From a virus, in the IMG/VR virus record IMGVR_UViG_3300044971_000957, positions 1-53,580 of that record: 53,580 nt of DNA. The stretch is one strand, 5' to 3'. Below, piece by piece: positions 17,250-26,500 of the stretch. Below the pieces are notes generated by a model. That model ran no database searches. It saw nothing but the letters and a program-made list of their open reading frames with translations, and was not told where the DNA came from. Every line of letters starts with the position of its first letter. Position 1 is the stretch's first letter. The position numbers were made by a program, and so were the translations under genes.

Positions 17250-17456
17250 TTATTTTACGGATTCGGATTTTTCACCTTTACCATTCCATGCTGCATCAAT
17301 TTTATCAAAGAATGCTTTCTTTTCATCATCACTCATAGATGGAATAGATTTACCAGCTTTATCTAATGCCTTTTGGAAGAATGCCTGATATTCAGTTTCT
17401 TCTACCATTACTTCCTTAACTAATTCTTTTAGTTTTTGTTTTGTTATACCTGCCAT
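17250..17456 (-). CDS. Small conserved head-core protein (EYQAFF domain)
   Basis: 68 residues, highly charged. After the helical leader ITKQKLKELVKEVMVEE it contains EYQAFFQKALDKAGKSIPSM and a segment ending in DKIDAAWNGKGE. This small domain recurs in many phage head regions, often fused to other proteins. By position (between portal and protease, where T4 has genes 67 and 68) it may be a prohead core component, but sequence similarity to gp67 or gp68 is not evident. VKE|V and MVE|E sites near residue 15 could be cut by the protease. It is separated by 7 nt from the protease gene and by 1 nt from the upstream gene. Confidence 0.5.
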   Translation of the reverse strand: MAGITKQKLKELVKEVMVEETEYQAFFQKALDKAGKSIPSMSDDEKKAFFDKIDAAWNGKGEKSESVK

Positions 17457-17457
17457 A

Positions 17458-18024
17458 TTACATTGAGTGGATTTTCTCCGCTATTTTATTTAATCTTTCT
17501 TTGATAGTATTTAAGTTACTATATGTTCTTTTGTAGTAACCTGTTCTGTCCAAATTGTTTTCAGTTTTTAATCTTGAATACCAATTAACAAACTTTTCAA
17601 TTTCAGATAATTGAGATTTTACACTTCTCAATCCCACAGCTATTTTCTTTTGTGGAGAAGCATCTTCTCTTTTTAATTCTAACCAACGATTTTCAACCAA
17701 TTCCATAGAAGATACATCTGCCATAGTTTCATCTTTATCATTTTCTTTTTTTGATGGAGTTGCTGTTGGTTTTAATTTATGTGGGTCTAAATCCAATACA
17801 CCAATATCTTCTTTTAATTTACCTTCCTCTAAATCATCTACAACAGTCCCACCAGTAACTTTAGCTAATCTATTGTTTTTCTTTCCAGTTTGACCGGGTT
17901 TAGAAAATGCAGCAGGAGTGTTGTAACCAGCAACTGCACCAGTTCCAGTCATTTCCTCCAATTCATCTTCGGATTGAATCTCTTTGACTAATGTTCTGAT
18001 TATTTCTCTTAATTTATTTTCCAT
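17458..18024 (-). CDS. Conserved head-cluster protein, putative core component
   Basis: 188 residues. It begins with MENKLREIIRTLVKEIQSED, similar to an internal segment (MEKQLKEIIRQTYRESL) of the 10338 polyprotein, which suggests a shared prohead-targeting helix. A Gly/Ala/Pro-rich flexible part follows (MTGTGAVAGYNTPAAFSKPG), then a charged region. The C-terminal helical domain (ENRWLELKREDASPQKKIAV, EKFVNWYSRLKTENN, YSNLNTIKERLNKIAEK) resembles proteins of other marine T4-like phages. Its start overlaps the end of the 18014 gene by 11 nt, so coupled translation is likely. Function is unknown; a role in the prohead core is inferred from location. Confidence 0.5.
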   Translation of the reverse strand: MENKLREIIRTLVKEIQSEDELEEMTGTGAVAGYNTPAAFSKPGQTGKKNNRLAKVTGGTVVDDLEEGKLKEDIGVLDLDPHKLKPTATPSKKENDKDETMADVSSMELVENRWLELKREDASPQKKIAVGLRSVKSQLSEIEKFVNWYSRLKTENNLDRTGYYKRTYSNLNTIKERLNKIAEKIHSM

Positions 18025-18895
18025 TTACTTTGTTCTTTAATTCTTTAACTAATTCATAAGAAAGCATAATAGATGAAACTTGAGAATCGGAAACAGTCTT
18101 TCCAATCTTCATTTTTTCTAATACTGAAATTGTTTCTAATAATTTGATTTTAGTTACTTTATCACAAACTTTAGTTTCAATTAATCTAAGTTCTTTTGCG
18201 ATTTTAGGAACTTCGGTAACAACATAATCTTTGAATTTAGTTGTGTTACTCATATTGTTAATATACTCTTTCAACAAGCCTTTTTGTTTTGTATCTAAAT
18301 TAGTATATTTTTTATTGAAAGTTTCAACCAATATCTTATAAGTCAATAAACGTAAATCTTTTTCTTGTTGAGAATAAGTTTCCATTAACTTAATCGATTC
18401 AACATTTTTAACTGCTTCTACTTTAGCAGGTCTTGCTATGATGTTTTCAATTAGGGTAATCTTCGAATTGAATATATCTTTAATATCGTAGTTTTCCGAT
18501 TTTTTAGATTCAAATACTTTATAAATTGAAGCTAATACTTTGTAGTTGGTAATTGGCGATGATAAGAATTGCTCTATTTCGAATTTAGCACCAATTTCTT
18601 TAATTAAACCATATTTTTCTTTAGCTAGTTTTCCCTCATTTAATTTTGAGTGAGCTTGGGATACAGTATCTACAAATTTCTCTGCTCTACTCTCCGTATT
18701 ATATTTTTCTTTTAAAAGTAGTTCATACAAACGTAACTCTTTATTAAGTTCCGTTCCGGGAGCAAAAAACTCCTTAACTATCTTCTTAGCATTTTCCGTT
18801 TTATCTCCATTCAATACCTCTAATGTTATTTGTCTTACTAATAATTCAAATAACACTCCAGTATTTTTGAATTTACTGTGCTTTATTTTTTTCAT
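18014..18895 (-). CDS. Conserved head-cluster protein following the portal gene
   Basis: 293 residues, Lys- and Glu-rich and helical. The N-terminus KHSKFKNTGVLFELLVRQIT with LEVLNGD is a strong signature of a family found beside the portal gene in T4-like phages of marine bacteria. Other conserved-looking parts are RLYELLLKEKYNTESRAEKF and LLKEYINNMSNTTKFKDYVV. No enzymatic motif is present. It opens a transcription unit with an ATATTTAT box about 41 nt upstream and is followed by core and protease genes. T4 has no clear counterpart by sequence; it may act in prohead assembly, a guess from context. Confidence 0.5.
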   Translation of the reverse strand: MKKIKHSKFKNTGVLFELLVRQITLEVLNGDKTENAKKIVKEFFAPGTELNKELRLYELLLKEKYNTESRAEKFVDTVSQAHSKLNEGKLAKEKYGLIKEIGAKFEIEQFLSSPITNYKVLASIYKVFESKKSENYDIKDIFNSKITLIENIIARPAKVEAVKNVESIKLMETYSQQEKDLRLLTYKILVETFNKKYTNLDTKQKGLLKEYINNMSNTTKFKDYVVTEVPKIAKELRLIETKVCDKVTKIKLLETISVLEKMKIGKTVSDSQVSSIMLSYELVKELKNKVNGK

Positions 18896-18936
18896 TTATT
18901 TACCCTATATTTAACTTACGACCGTATAGTAACACA

Positions 18937-18944
18937 TATAAATA
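18937..18944 (-). promoter_or_regulatory. Late-type promoter box upstream of 18014-18895
   Basis: Minus strand TATATTTATA about 41 nt before the ATG. It lies in the 67-nt gap after the portal gene. Confidence 0.5.
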
Positions 18945-18962
18945 TAAACCTTTTTTTATTTG

Positions 18963-20726
18963 TTAAATTTTTGTGTCATCTAATAAATTTTTTTCATCTA
19001 ACATACCAGATTTCTCAATCAAAACCTTTCTTTTAGCTGATATTCCATTTATATATTCTTTTGCTAATTTTGCAGTTGATATGTTTCTATTTTCTCTTTT
19101 TCTTTCTCCGTGATTTTCTTTATCACCCAATGGGTCTCTACCATATGGGTGTTTATCTTTACCATATGTGTTACCTTCTCTTGGTCTACCACCTTTGTCT
19201 TGACTCATACCCAATTTCAACTCCTCTATCTCTTGCTCCACATTTTGTTGTTTTGGTGGATTTGCTGGGTCTTCACCTTGCTGTTCAATTGAGTTATGTC
19301 TAAATCTATCTTTGATATCTAATATTACTTTAGCTCTCTCCGTATTTATTTCATCTTCGCTCATATTAAATACATTATGATATACCCAATCGGTAGATAA
19401 CATATTCATATTTTTAATATCAGTTCCTAATCTCACCTTCTCACTCCAAAGATTTACTTTCTCTTGCTCATAGATTGTAGATGAGTTTGTAAGAGTTAAT
19501 TCAAAGTTTACCATTTCAGCATCATCAATACCTTGAGCTGCTAAGTGAACGATTGCTATTTTAGTTAATTCACTTACTACTGTTCTTTGAATTCTTTCAA
19601 CAGTTCTTGCGAATCTAACATCTTCTGCCGCAAGAGTTGCTTTACCATTTACGTTCTCATCATAAGATAAGTAAGCCTTTGGTACTCTCAATGCAGCAAA
19701 TAATTTGTTTTTTAAGTAATCAATATCTTCCGTTGCAGTATATTCTAAACCACTAATATTTTCAATTGATGTACCACTATCTCCACCTCTAACAGGTAAA
19801 AAGAAATCTTCCGTAAGGTTTTGGATATTGTATTTTAAGTTGTAATCTCCTGTATTTCTATCAACGAATGGAGTTTTCTTCATTTTGTTGATAATTTTTT
19901 GCATATAGTTATCAACCTCTTGCGGTGGAATGTTACCAATATCAATTTTGAATACTCTCTTTTCAGGAGCTCTCATAATACGATGGATTAACATCGCATC
20001 TTCCATAAGAGTTAATTGTTTCCAAATTCTTCTTGCTCCCTCAATCATTGATTTACCATATGGTAGGAAGTTTGTATCTGAAAGTAAACGAAAATGAGCC
20101 ATTTCATAGTTCTCATATTCCTTCTTTCCAATCTCATCCAACTCTACTTTAAACTTAACATAGTTAGGATTTGATGGGTCAGTATTTTCTAATCGCTCAG
20201 TATTGTAGACAGAATATGGTTTTACATTTACAATTCCTTGATTCTCACCAATTTCCAATGCCAAAAAGAAATCACCATACTTAACCATATTACGAACCCA
20301 AGGCCACAAGTTAAACTCTACGTTCATTATATCGTAGAATAAGTTGTGTAATGCTTCTTTTACATTTTCATTAGATGATTTGATTGTTAATACCTCACCA
20401 TATTCATCTTTTGTAGTTGATTCATCCGCATAAATGTCTAATGCCGATGAAAGTATCGGGTCATTATCCATTGCATCATAATCTCTGAATAATTCTCTAC
20501 GAACTTGCGAATATGCCATTGATTGAGCACCACCTTGTTGTTCGTAGAATGATTTTTGTAACTTTGTATATCTATCTCTTAAATTAATAAAGTTTGTATT
20601 GTACTGTCTATCATCTGTATCAACAACTTTACGTTTCCCATCTTTATCAATTCGGACAACGGCTTGTGTTGCAAACAATTTCTTTAGTCTACCAAAAAAA
20701 CTTCTATCATCATTTAATTCTGCCAT
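18963..20726 (-). CDS. Portal vertex protein, gp20-type
   Basis: 587 residues (T4 gp20 has 524). Clear gp20 features are the N-terminal clip region with RRELFRDYDAMDNDPILSSA, then DIYADEST, the core LWPWVRNMVKYGDFFLALEI, the signature MLIHRIMRAPEKRVFKIDIG with NIPP, and the crown-side YNIQNLTEDFFLPVRGGDSG. Twelve copies form the ring at the special vertex through which DNA is packaged and where the tail attaches. The C-terminal 80 residues are charged and low in complexity (RPREGNTYGKDKHPYGRDP), an extension beyond T4. The gene is 11 nt after the 20738 gene and 50 nt plus one small gene after the terminase; T4's intervening tail sheath and tube genes are not here. Confidence 0.5.
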   Translation of the reverse strand: MAELNDDRSFFGRLKKLFATQAVVRIDKDGKRKVVDTDDRQYNTNFINLRDRYTKLQKSFYEQQGGAQSMAYSQVRRELFRDYDAMDNDPILSSALDIYADESTTKDEYGEVLTIKSSNENVKEALHNLFYDIMNVEFNLWPWVRNMVKYGDFFLALEIGENQGIVNVKPYSVYNTERLENTDPSNPNYVKFKVELDEIGKKEYENYEMAHFRLLSDTNFLPYGKSMIEGARRIWKQLTLMEDAMLIHRIMRAPEKRVFKIDIGNIPPQEVDNYMQKIINKMKKTPFVDRNTGDYNLKYNIQNLTEDFFLPVRGGDSGTSIENISGLEYTATEDIDYLKNKLFAALRVPKAYLSYDENVNGKATLAAEDVRFARTVERIQRTVVSELTKIAIVHLAAQGIDDAEMVNFELTLTNSSTIYEQEKVNLWSEKVRLGTDIKNMNMLSTDWVYHNVFNMSEDEINTERAKVILDIKDRFRHNSIEQQGEDPANPPKQQNVEQEIEELKLGMSQDKGGRPREGNTYGKDKHPYGRDPLGDKENHGERKRENRNISTAKLAKEYINGISAKRKVLIEKSGMLDEKNLLDDTKI

Positions 20727-20737
20727 AATTTTCTATT

Positions 20738-21175
20738 TTACCATTTTCGACAACTCCAATAGTTTGCCTTTGTTCTTGGACCGGGATTATCACAATTCAT
20801 TCTTGCTCTAAATGATTTTCGTCTTGCTGGATTGTCTTTTTTAATAACCATTCCCTTCTGTCCAAAATTCACTTTAATCACCTTACCTGTTTTTGGGTTT
20901 TTGACGTAGACCTTAAATTTCTTTACATCGCCTTGCATCGGTTTCCCTAACTTTACTTCTCTTCCCTGATATTCTGCTTCAAACACACAATTACAATTTG
21001 TCTCATTCAATTCGTTTGAGTATTGTTGTAAGTATGCAATAAAGTCATCCATATCTTCTTGCTCAACATCCAATTCATCATAATCATCAATTGGATTATC
21101 TTGCGGAGTATCACCCATAGCATATGCTTGGTCTATATACTCATCTTCGTTTAGTAAAGATTTTAACTTAATCAT
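20738..21175 (-). CDS. Conserved small virion protein with Cys-rich C-terminal motif
   Basis: 145 residues. MIKLKSLLNE|DEYIDQAYAM at the start resembles the leader of the 13969 gene product and could be removed by the prohead protease after Glu10. An acidic middle is followed by a basic C-terminal domain (GKPMQGDVKKFKVYVKNPK, RRKSFRARMNCDNPGP, KANYWSCRKW). Its Cys128 and Cys142, with the W-S-C-R-x-W ending, form a motif I know from other T4-like marine phages without an assigned function. A metal or nucleic-acid binding role is possible given the charge but unproven. It sits between terminase and portal genes, with a late-type box 25 nt upstream of its start. Confidence 0.5.
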   Translation of the reverse strand: MIKLKSLLNEDEYIDQAYAMGDTPQDNPIDDYDELDVEQEDMDDFIAYLQQYSNELNETNCNCVFEAEYQGREVKLGKPMQGDVKKFKVYVKNPKTGKVIKVNFGQKGMVIKKDNPARRKSFRARMNCDNPGPRTKANYWSCRKW

Positions 21176-21199
21176 AGTAAATAGTATTTTGATATATAC

Positions 21200-21207
21200 A
21201 ATAAATA
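21200..21207 (-). promoter_or_regulatory. Late-type promoter box upstream of 20738-21175
   Basis: Minus strand ATATTTATT 25 nt before the ATG, in the gap after the terminase stop; it could drive the portal as well. Confidence 0.5.
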
Positions 21208-21225
21208 TGTAAAAATATTAAAACA

Positions 21226-22818
21226 CTATAACCATTGGGTTAAATCTTCGAACCCTTCACCTACTCTCATCTTCCAAGGATTCTCATCCATATTAGATGG
21301 TGAATACACACCTTCGTATGTATTTGCAGTAATTCCAGCTACTGCCATTTTTGTTAAATCAATACCTTCTTGTCTTAATCTTAACGCAGTATCTCTTACC
21401 CATAATCCAATAGAGAATGCCATCACCAAGTCATCGTTATAACCCTTCATAGCTTCCGCTCTACCACTTGAATATATAAATGTGAACAATTCATCAATCA
21501 ATCGAGAAGAACGTACTATAACCGTCTTTTCTCTAAAATAATCATCCAACTTTGATATGATTAAAGGTCTTGTCTTTGATGTTGTTGAAAAACCAGCAAC
21601 TAATCCTCTATCTTCTGCTCTGTATCTATTGTTTAATTGATTTTCAACATCTACATATTTCAAATCTTTACTCATATAGAATAGGTTACGATACCCCCTA
21701 TCTATTACCTGTTGTATTGTTGCCCAACCAATGTTTGCGTTTTCAATTACTAATAAAGCATCATTATATTCAGTTGATATTGCTACTAACAAATTTCCAA
21801 AATCTTTTGTATCTATCTTGCCTTTGTATTCACCAACTTGCGTTGCCGTTACAATATCCATAATGTGGAATGTAGAATAATCGGCACCATCTCCTCTTGC
21901 AACGTCAGCTACAACCATATAAGATGCATTTGATGTAGGATATTCCCATCTCCAAAAGTTATTATCTATACCACCTTTTGAAACAGGGTCTTGAACATAA
22001 GTTTCTTTGTAGAACATTAAGAGTTCTGGGTCAATTACGTTATCTCCAGATGAAATAAAGTCACAATCACATTCCTGTGCGGCTCCTTTTCTTCCCAACA
22101 ATCTTTCTTGCTCATCTCTCCACGTCTGGTCTCTTTCTGGATGAACTGTCCAATGTAATCTGATTGTATTGAATGGATTTATAGATGATTCCGCATCACT
22201 CCACGTTTGATGAAACCAATTACCTACACCATTGGGAGTTGAAAGGGCAATACACGCCCCACCCGTTGATAGAGTAGATTGAGCTGCTTTCCAAATCTCA
22301 TCGATATCATCAATGAAAGCTGCCTCATCAAATATTAGAAGTGATAATGCTTCCGAACGTCCTGCATCAGGTGAGGAAGCAATTGCTTTGATTTGTGAAC
22401 CATTTTGTAATTTGAGTGAGAGTTTGTTATCTTCCAATGCACCACCCTTTAACCACGATGGTAATAGTTCGTACATTACTCTTACTTTTGTTACTAAGTT
22501 CTTTGCAACCTCTTGTTTTGTTGCAATAACCAATACGTTGAAATCCGTATTGAATAACATACTCCACAAAGCATATCCTGCTGATAATGTGGATATACCA
22601 GTTTGACGTGACTTAAGAACGATGTTAAAACGATTGTTCTTAAATTCGGTTAATGTTTTCTCTTGAAACGGAAATAGGTGAAATGGTATTTTACCTTTCA
22701 CCGGATGCTGAATCATACAATATTTCTTCATAAAGTGGATAGGGTCACTAGCACACTTTTTGTATTCTTCTGCAATAATTTGCTTTAGAGATTTTTTTTG
22801 TTGTATTCCGTTACTCAT
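21226..22818 (-). CDS. Terminase large subunit, gp17-type
   Basis: 530 residues (T4 gp17 has 610). The packaging ATPase has a Walker A of the K-x-R-Q-T-G type (IVLKSRQTGISTLSAG, 67-81), Walker B with catalytic Glu in LLIFDEAAFIDD (160-171), and a coupling motif near ALSTPNGVGNWF (191-202). The C-terminal RuvC-like nuclease begins with MVVADVARGDGADYSTFHIM (301-320, first acidic residue Asp305), followed by ENANIGW and a late NDDLVMAFSIG with the last acidic pair. It pumps DNA through the portal and cuts concatemers. Its ATG overlaps the stop of the zinc-finger gene by four bases (ATGA). The gene continues into the head cluster. Confidence 0.5.
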   Translation of the reverse strand: MSNGIQQKKSLKQIIAEEYKKCASDPIHFMKKYCMIQHPVKGKIPFHLFPFQEKTLTEFKNNRFNIVLKSRQTGISTLSAGYALWSMLFNTDFNVLVIATKQEVAKNLVTKVRVMYELLPSWLKGGALEDNKLSLKLQNGSQIKAIASSPDAGRSEALSLLIFDEAAFIDDIDEIWKAAQSTLSTGGACIALSTPNGVGNWFHQTWSDAESSINPFNTIRLHWTVHPERDQTWRDEQERLLGRKGAAQECDCDFISSGDNVIDPELLMFYKETYVQDPVSKGGIDNNFWRWEYPTSNASYMVVADVARGDGADYSTFHIMDIVTATQVGEYKGKIDTKDFGNLLVAISTEYNDALLVIENANIGWATIQQVIDRGYRNLFYMSKDLKYVDVENQLNNRYRAEDRGLVAGFSTTSKTRPLIISKLDDYFREKTVIVRSSRLIDELFTFIYSSGRAEAMKGYNDDLVMAFSIGLWVRDTALRLRQEGIDLTKMAVAGITANTYEGVYSPSNMDENPWKMRVGEGFEDLTQWL

Positions 22819-23504
22819 ACTAAATCTTTAGGTGGTTTTACTAAATCATAATTTTTATCTTTTAGTAATTCCCAAGCTTCATTTCTTAATTTTGTAACTT
22901 GTATAACTTCAGCTTCTACGTTTGTAATTTCTAATAATATTTCAGCTTTTAATTCCTCAACAGGCCTTTCCATAGTCCACTTTTCAGTTGTACCATTTTC
23001 GTTTACATACTCATATTCCTGCTTTGCATCGTTATATGCTTGATTAAATTGAGCAAGTACGTCAGTACCATGGTCAATCATATTTGATGTTAATTTGTAG
23101 GTTTCGTATGCATCCCACAATCCATCAGTTTTTATTTGAGTTTCTTTTATAGCAAGACACGTTATACAATATCCTGTTTTGGATATTAACTTTTTATCAA
23201 CTCTACCTAATTTGATTGTTTTGCATCCAACACCTTTACATCTATTAAGTTCTGCTAAATAGTTTCTAACTCCAGCCATTGTATCACTTAATGATGATAT
23301 CTGCTCCTTACCCCATTTTTTTTGTTCCCATTGAACTCCGTTTGAATCAGTCCAAGTTTCTCCAACTTCTCTTGTAATATTAGCTTCCGGATTTACTGAT
23401 AATGAGATTTGTGCATTTGTTTCATATTCCTGCCCACGTAATACCATATCCGATAACTTTCTACGAGTCGGATGCATGTACTTTCGATTGAATTCTTTTG
23501 CCAT
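22815..23504 (-). CDS. Zinc-finger-like protein in the small-terminase position
   Basis: 229 residues. Four cysteines in the order C89-x4-C94-x18-C113-x2-C116 (NRCKGVGCKTIKLG, KTGYCITCLAIK) suggest a zinc site in the middle. The N-terminus is basic (FNRKYMHPTRRKLSDMVLRG), and the C-terminus helical (EELKAEILLEITNVEAEVIQ). It overlaps the large terminase gene by four bases, the place held by gene 16 in T4, so it could recruit or regulate the terminase on DNA. Gp16-type proteins usually lack such a zinc site, and I see no real sequence match, so the small-terminase role is inference from location. A box 24 nt upstream reads TACTTATA, one base off the late consensus. Confidence 0.5.
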   Translation of the reverse strand: MAKEFNRKYMHPTRRKLSDMVLRGQEYETNAQISLSVNPEANITREVGETWTDSNGVQWEQKKWGKEQISSLSDTMAGVRNYLAELNRCKGVGCKTIKLGRVDKKLISKTGYCITCLAIKETQIKTDGLWDAYETYKLTSNMIDHGTDVLAQFNQAYNDAKQEYEYVNENGTTEKWTMERPVEELKAEILLEITNVEAEVIQVTKLRNEAWELLKDKNYDLVKPPKDLV

Positions 23505-23527
23505 ATTATTTCCTATATATTCGTATA

Positions 23528-23535
23528 TATAAGTA
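23528..23535 (-). promoter_or_regulatory. Variant late-type box upstream of zinc-finger/terminase unit
   Basis: Minus strand TACTTATA 24 nt before the ATG; one mismatch to the consensus. It is embedded in a 7-bp inverted repeat (23523-23540). Confidence 0.5.
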
Positions 23536-23562
23536 TATACTTTTTGGAAAAAAGGTTAAAAA

Positions 23563-26500
23563 TTATTCGTAAAAAAGACCTAATATTTGATTAAGTGGAG
23601 CGAATGCTCCTGTTAATTTGTAAGTGTTTCCGTTATATACAAATACGATACCTTCATTTGGAACTATCTTTTCAAATCCACCTAATGCCTGTAATCTTTG
23701 TAATTCTAATTTAAGTTTATCCAACTTCTTAGGGTCTCCCAACTTTCTAACATCATCAACCGTCTTATGTAATCTAGCTACCATTTGTTTAGTTGCTTCC
23801 GTTGGATTTGCGGTAAGTACTGATTCCATAAATGAAAGTACATCTGCACCAACACCTAAGAATATTTCTTCAAATTTCATTAGGTTATCTTTTGCTATTT
23901 TAGCTTGGTCTTTCTTTTCAGTATTGTCTGCCCAACTTCTTAATTTAGGGTTTTGTATTGTTGCTATTCTGAATCCTTTATCTCCAAATGCCCATCTCTT
24001 AACCAAACCAATCTTTTCTTGTGCATCTAATCCTTTTGCGTTTTTATCCACAAAGTTACTCCACCACGCTTGATGATAATCAGCTACCCCATCAGAATCA
24101 GATAACCCAAACTCACTTTGTAGTTTAGATATCATACTCATATACTTTGATTGTAGTTTTGTTAAATTCTCACTCTTTGGTAATTTCTGCATTGGTGGTC
24201 CTTGTATTGTGTATTTGGATTGAACACTTGCATTTACTTGCTTAATCATACCAGCTAATATTCGTGCTGATTGTTGATTCTCACCACTTATATTACCATC
24301 GATATCATAATCAAATGTACCATGAAATACTAATAGTGGTTGGTTGTATGGAATTACGTTTACCGATGTTGGATATATTACTTCCAAATTCATAAACGAA
24401 CTTCCATCATTAAATACTTTTTTTCTTTGTGGTTCGGATAATGAACCAATTGCTTTTGATAAATCACTCATAGCAAAGTTGTAAGCATCGGTTAGTCCGC
24501 CTCTACCAGCAAACTTATCAGCTACCTGTCCTATTGTCATAGCACCCTCACCTTTATTCTTTAGATGTGATTTGTTTCTAGCAGCAACTAATCTTCCATT
24601 TACCCAACTAATTGCCAATGCTTGTCCATCGGTTTTTTCTCTTGCTACATCCAAATCTCCAGTAAGTGCTTTCTTAACGATGTTCTTTAGGTCAGAGAAC
24701 GTAAGGTTCATTTCAATATCAAACGGATGGTGCATGTGTCCATAAGCCCCACCTTCAATTATTAAATCTTTACTTTCGTTTACTTTTTTAACAGGTTCGT
24801 ATCCTTTGTTTTGTTTATCTTTTGTATCCGTTTGATGACCAGGTTCTATTTCTCTATCATCATCAAAATCAATTGTATCTAATTCAGCAGGATAACCATA
24901 ATCAGGTGTATATGATGATGATTTATGATGTTGTGTAAAATTGTGGTCAGCAGTTCCATCTGCTTTATGATTTTTTGAAGTTATTGCTTCAAATGCTTTA
25001 TTTTTAACTTTGTACCAACCACCGCCGGGTAATCTAAATATTCGTGCCGGTACTTTTAGTGTAGAACCAATTGGATATTTGTTTTGATATTTTTTATCAA
25101 TATGAACTATTTTTGTAATAAATTCATTTGTTTTATTATCAGCCCCAACTAACTCAACTTGTAATTCAATTATTTCACCATTGATTTTTATTTTCTTTCC
25201 GTAGATACCTTTTGTAATTTCACTCAAAGATTGTTCGGATACATAAACTGGTGTTGAAGATTTGAAATCATCCTTTCTCATTATGGTTTTAGCAATCAAT
25301 TTGTTTGCTACTGTCATAAATGGAATATTGATGTTTGTTCTCTTATCTTTAACTACAAACTCCTTATATTGTTTTACAAAATCTAAAAATTTCTTTTTAT
25401 TTTTTGCCAATCTTTTAAAGAAACCAGTTAATTCGGCTGCTGATATTTGTTTACCATTACGAGGGTCATTTAATCTTTGGAAAAAATGGTCAGTTTCCTT
25501 TCCCAATTCAATATCTTCGGGAGATAATTGTTGGTCAGCATATTTCTCAACCTGGTCTAAATCAGATTTAGCCATCTCCGTTAAATCTTCTGGTTTAGGA
25601 AAGTTGTATTTTAATATACGATTGTACTTATCAGTTTTTCCATCGTTTTGGTCATCCGTTGGTAACTTTTGGTCTACTGATTTTTTCTTTTCATATTCAG
25701 ATGGGTCTTCGTGATAAAAACACCAACCCTCTAAATTATCTAAATAGTATTCTGCATTATTGTAATCATCCCAATCAGCATTCCACATTGTACCACTTGT
25801 TGCATTACCATCGTTGTAGAATGCACCATTTCCACTATATTCTAAAATAGTTTCTTCATCAACCTCCTCATACCCACTCATACCTTTATTCTTCAACTTC
25901 TTACTTACTTTGGCAACATCATCTGCTTTCGGAGCACCATTTATGTATCCACCCGGTAAAGATAAACCAACACCGGCTCCTCCACCCAATCCCATTTCAT
26001 CCAATGCGGTTATATAATCTTCAGCAATTTCGTTTAATTCTTCTTCAGATATTAATGATATTTTTACATCCATTTCAGTATCTTCCCAAAATCTTTTTGG
26101 TTTTTTAATTTTTTTCTTTGGTTCAGTTTCTACCCAATCTTCAGTATGGTATGGGTCTTGCGCTGGATTTAGTTCAGATTCTTTATAGTTTTTAAGTGAA
26201 TATGTTACTTTTCTAAATGTTGATTCCGATTCTTTTTTTCTACCCTTACCACGCATCCAATCACCCTTTGGTTTATCTATTTGGGTGTATCCACCTTGTC
26301 TAAACCAACCTTCAGGTTTCCCTTTATCTAATATACGAGCTTGTCCATCGGCAACGTAGTTTGGGTTTGGTTCACCTGGTTCAGCACCAGCCATACCAAA
26401 GTTAGATGATTCATTAAATAGGTTTGATTTTGGTGGGATTCTAAATGTAGTTGCTTTCTTACCATTGATAGTTGGCATACCATGCTCATCTTTATCAATA

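Noticed and set aside
19061-19303. Plus-strand hydrophobic frame opposite the portal C-terminus
   Set aside because: Antisense of a charged low-complexity tail; apparent membrane character comes from the reversed Lys/Glu codons.
23624-24073. Plus-strand frames opposite the 1204-residue gene (also 25262-25714)
   Set aside because: They lie inside the ligase-like and middle parts of a recognisable protein and show no family or promoter of their own.
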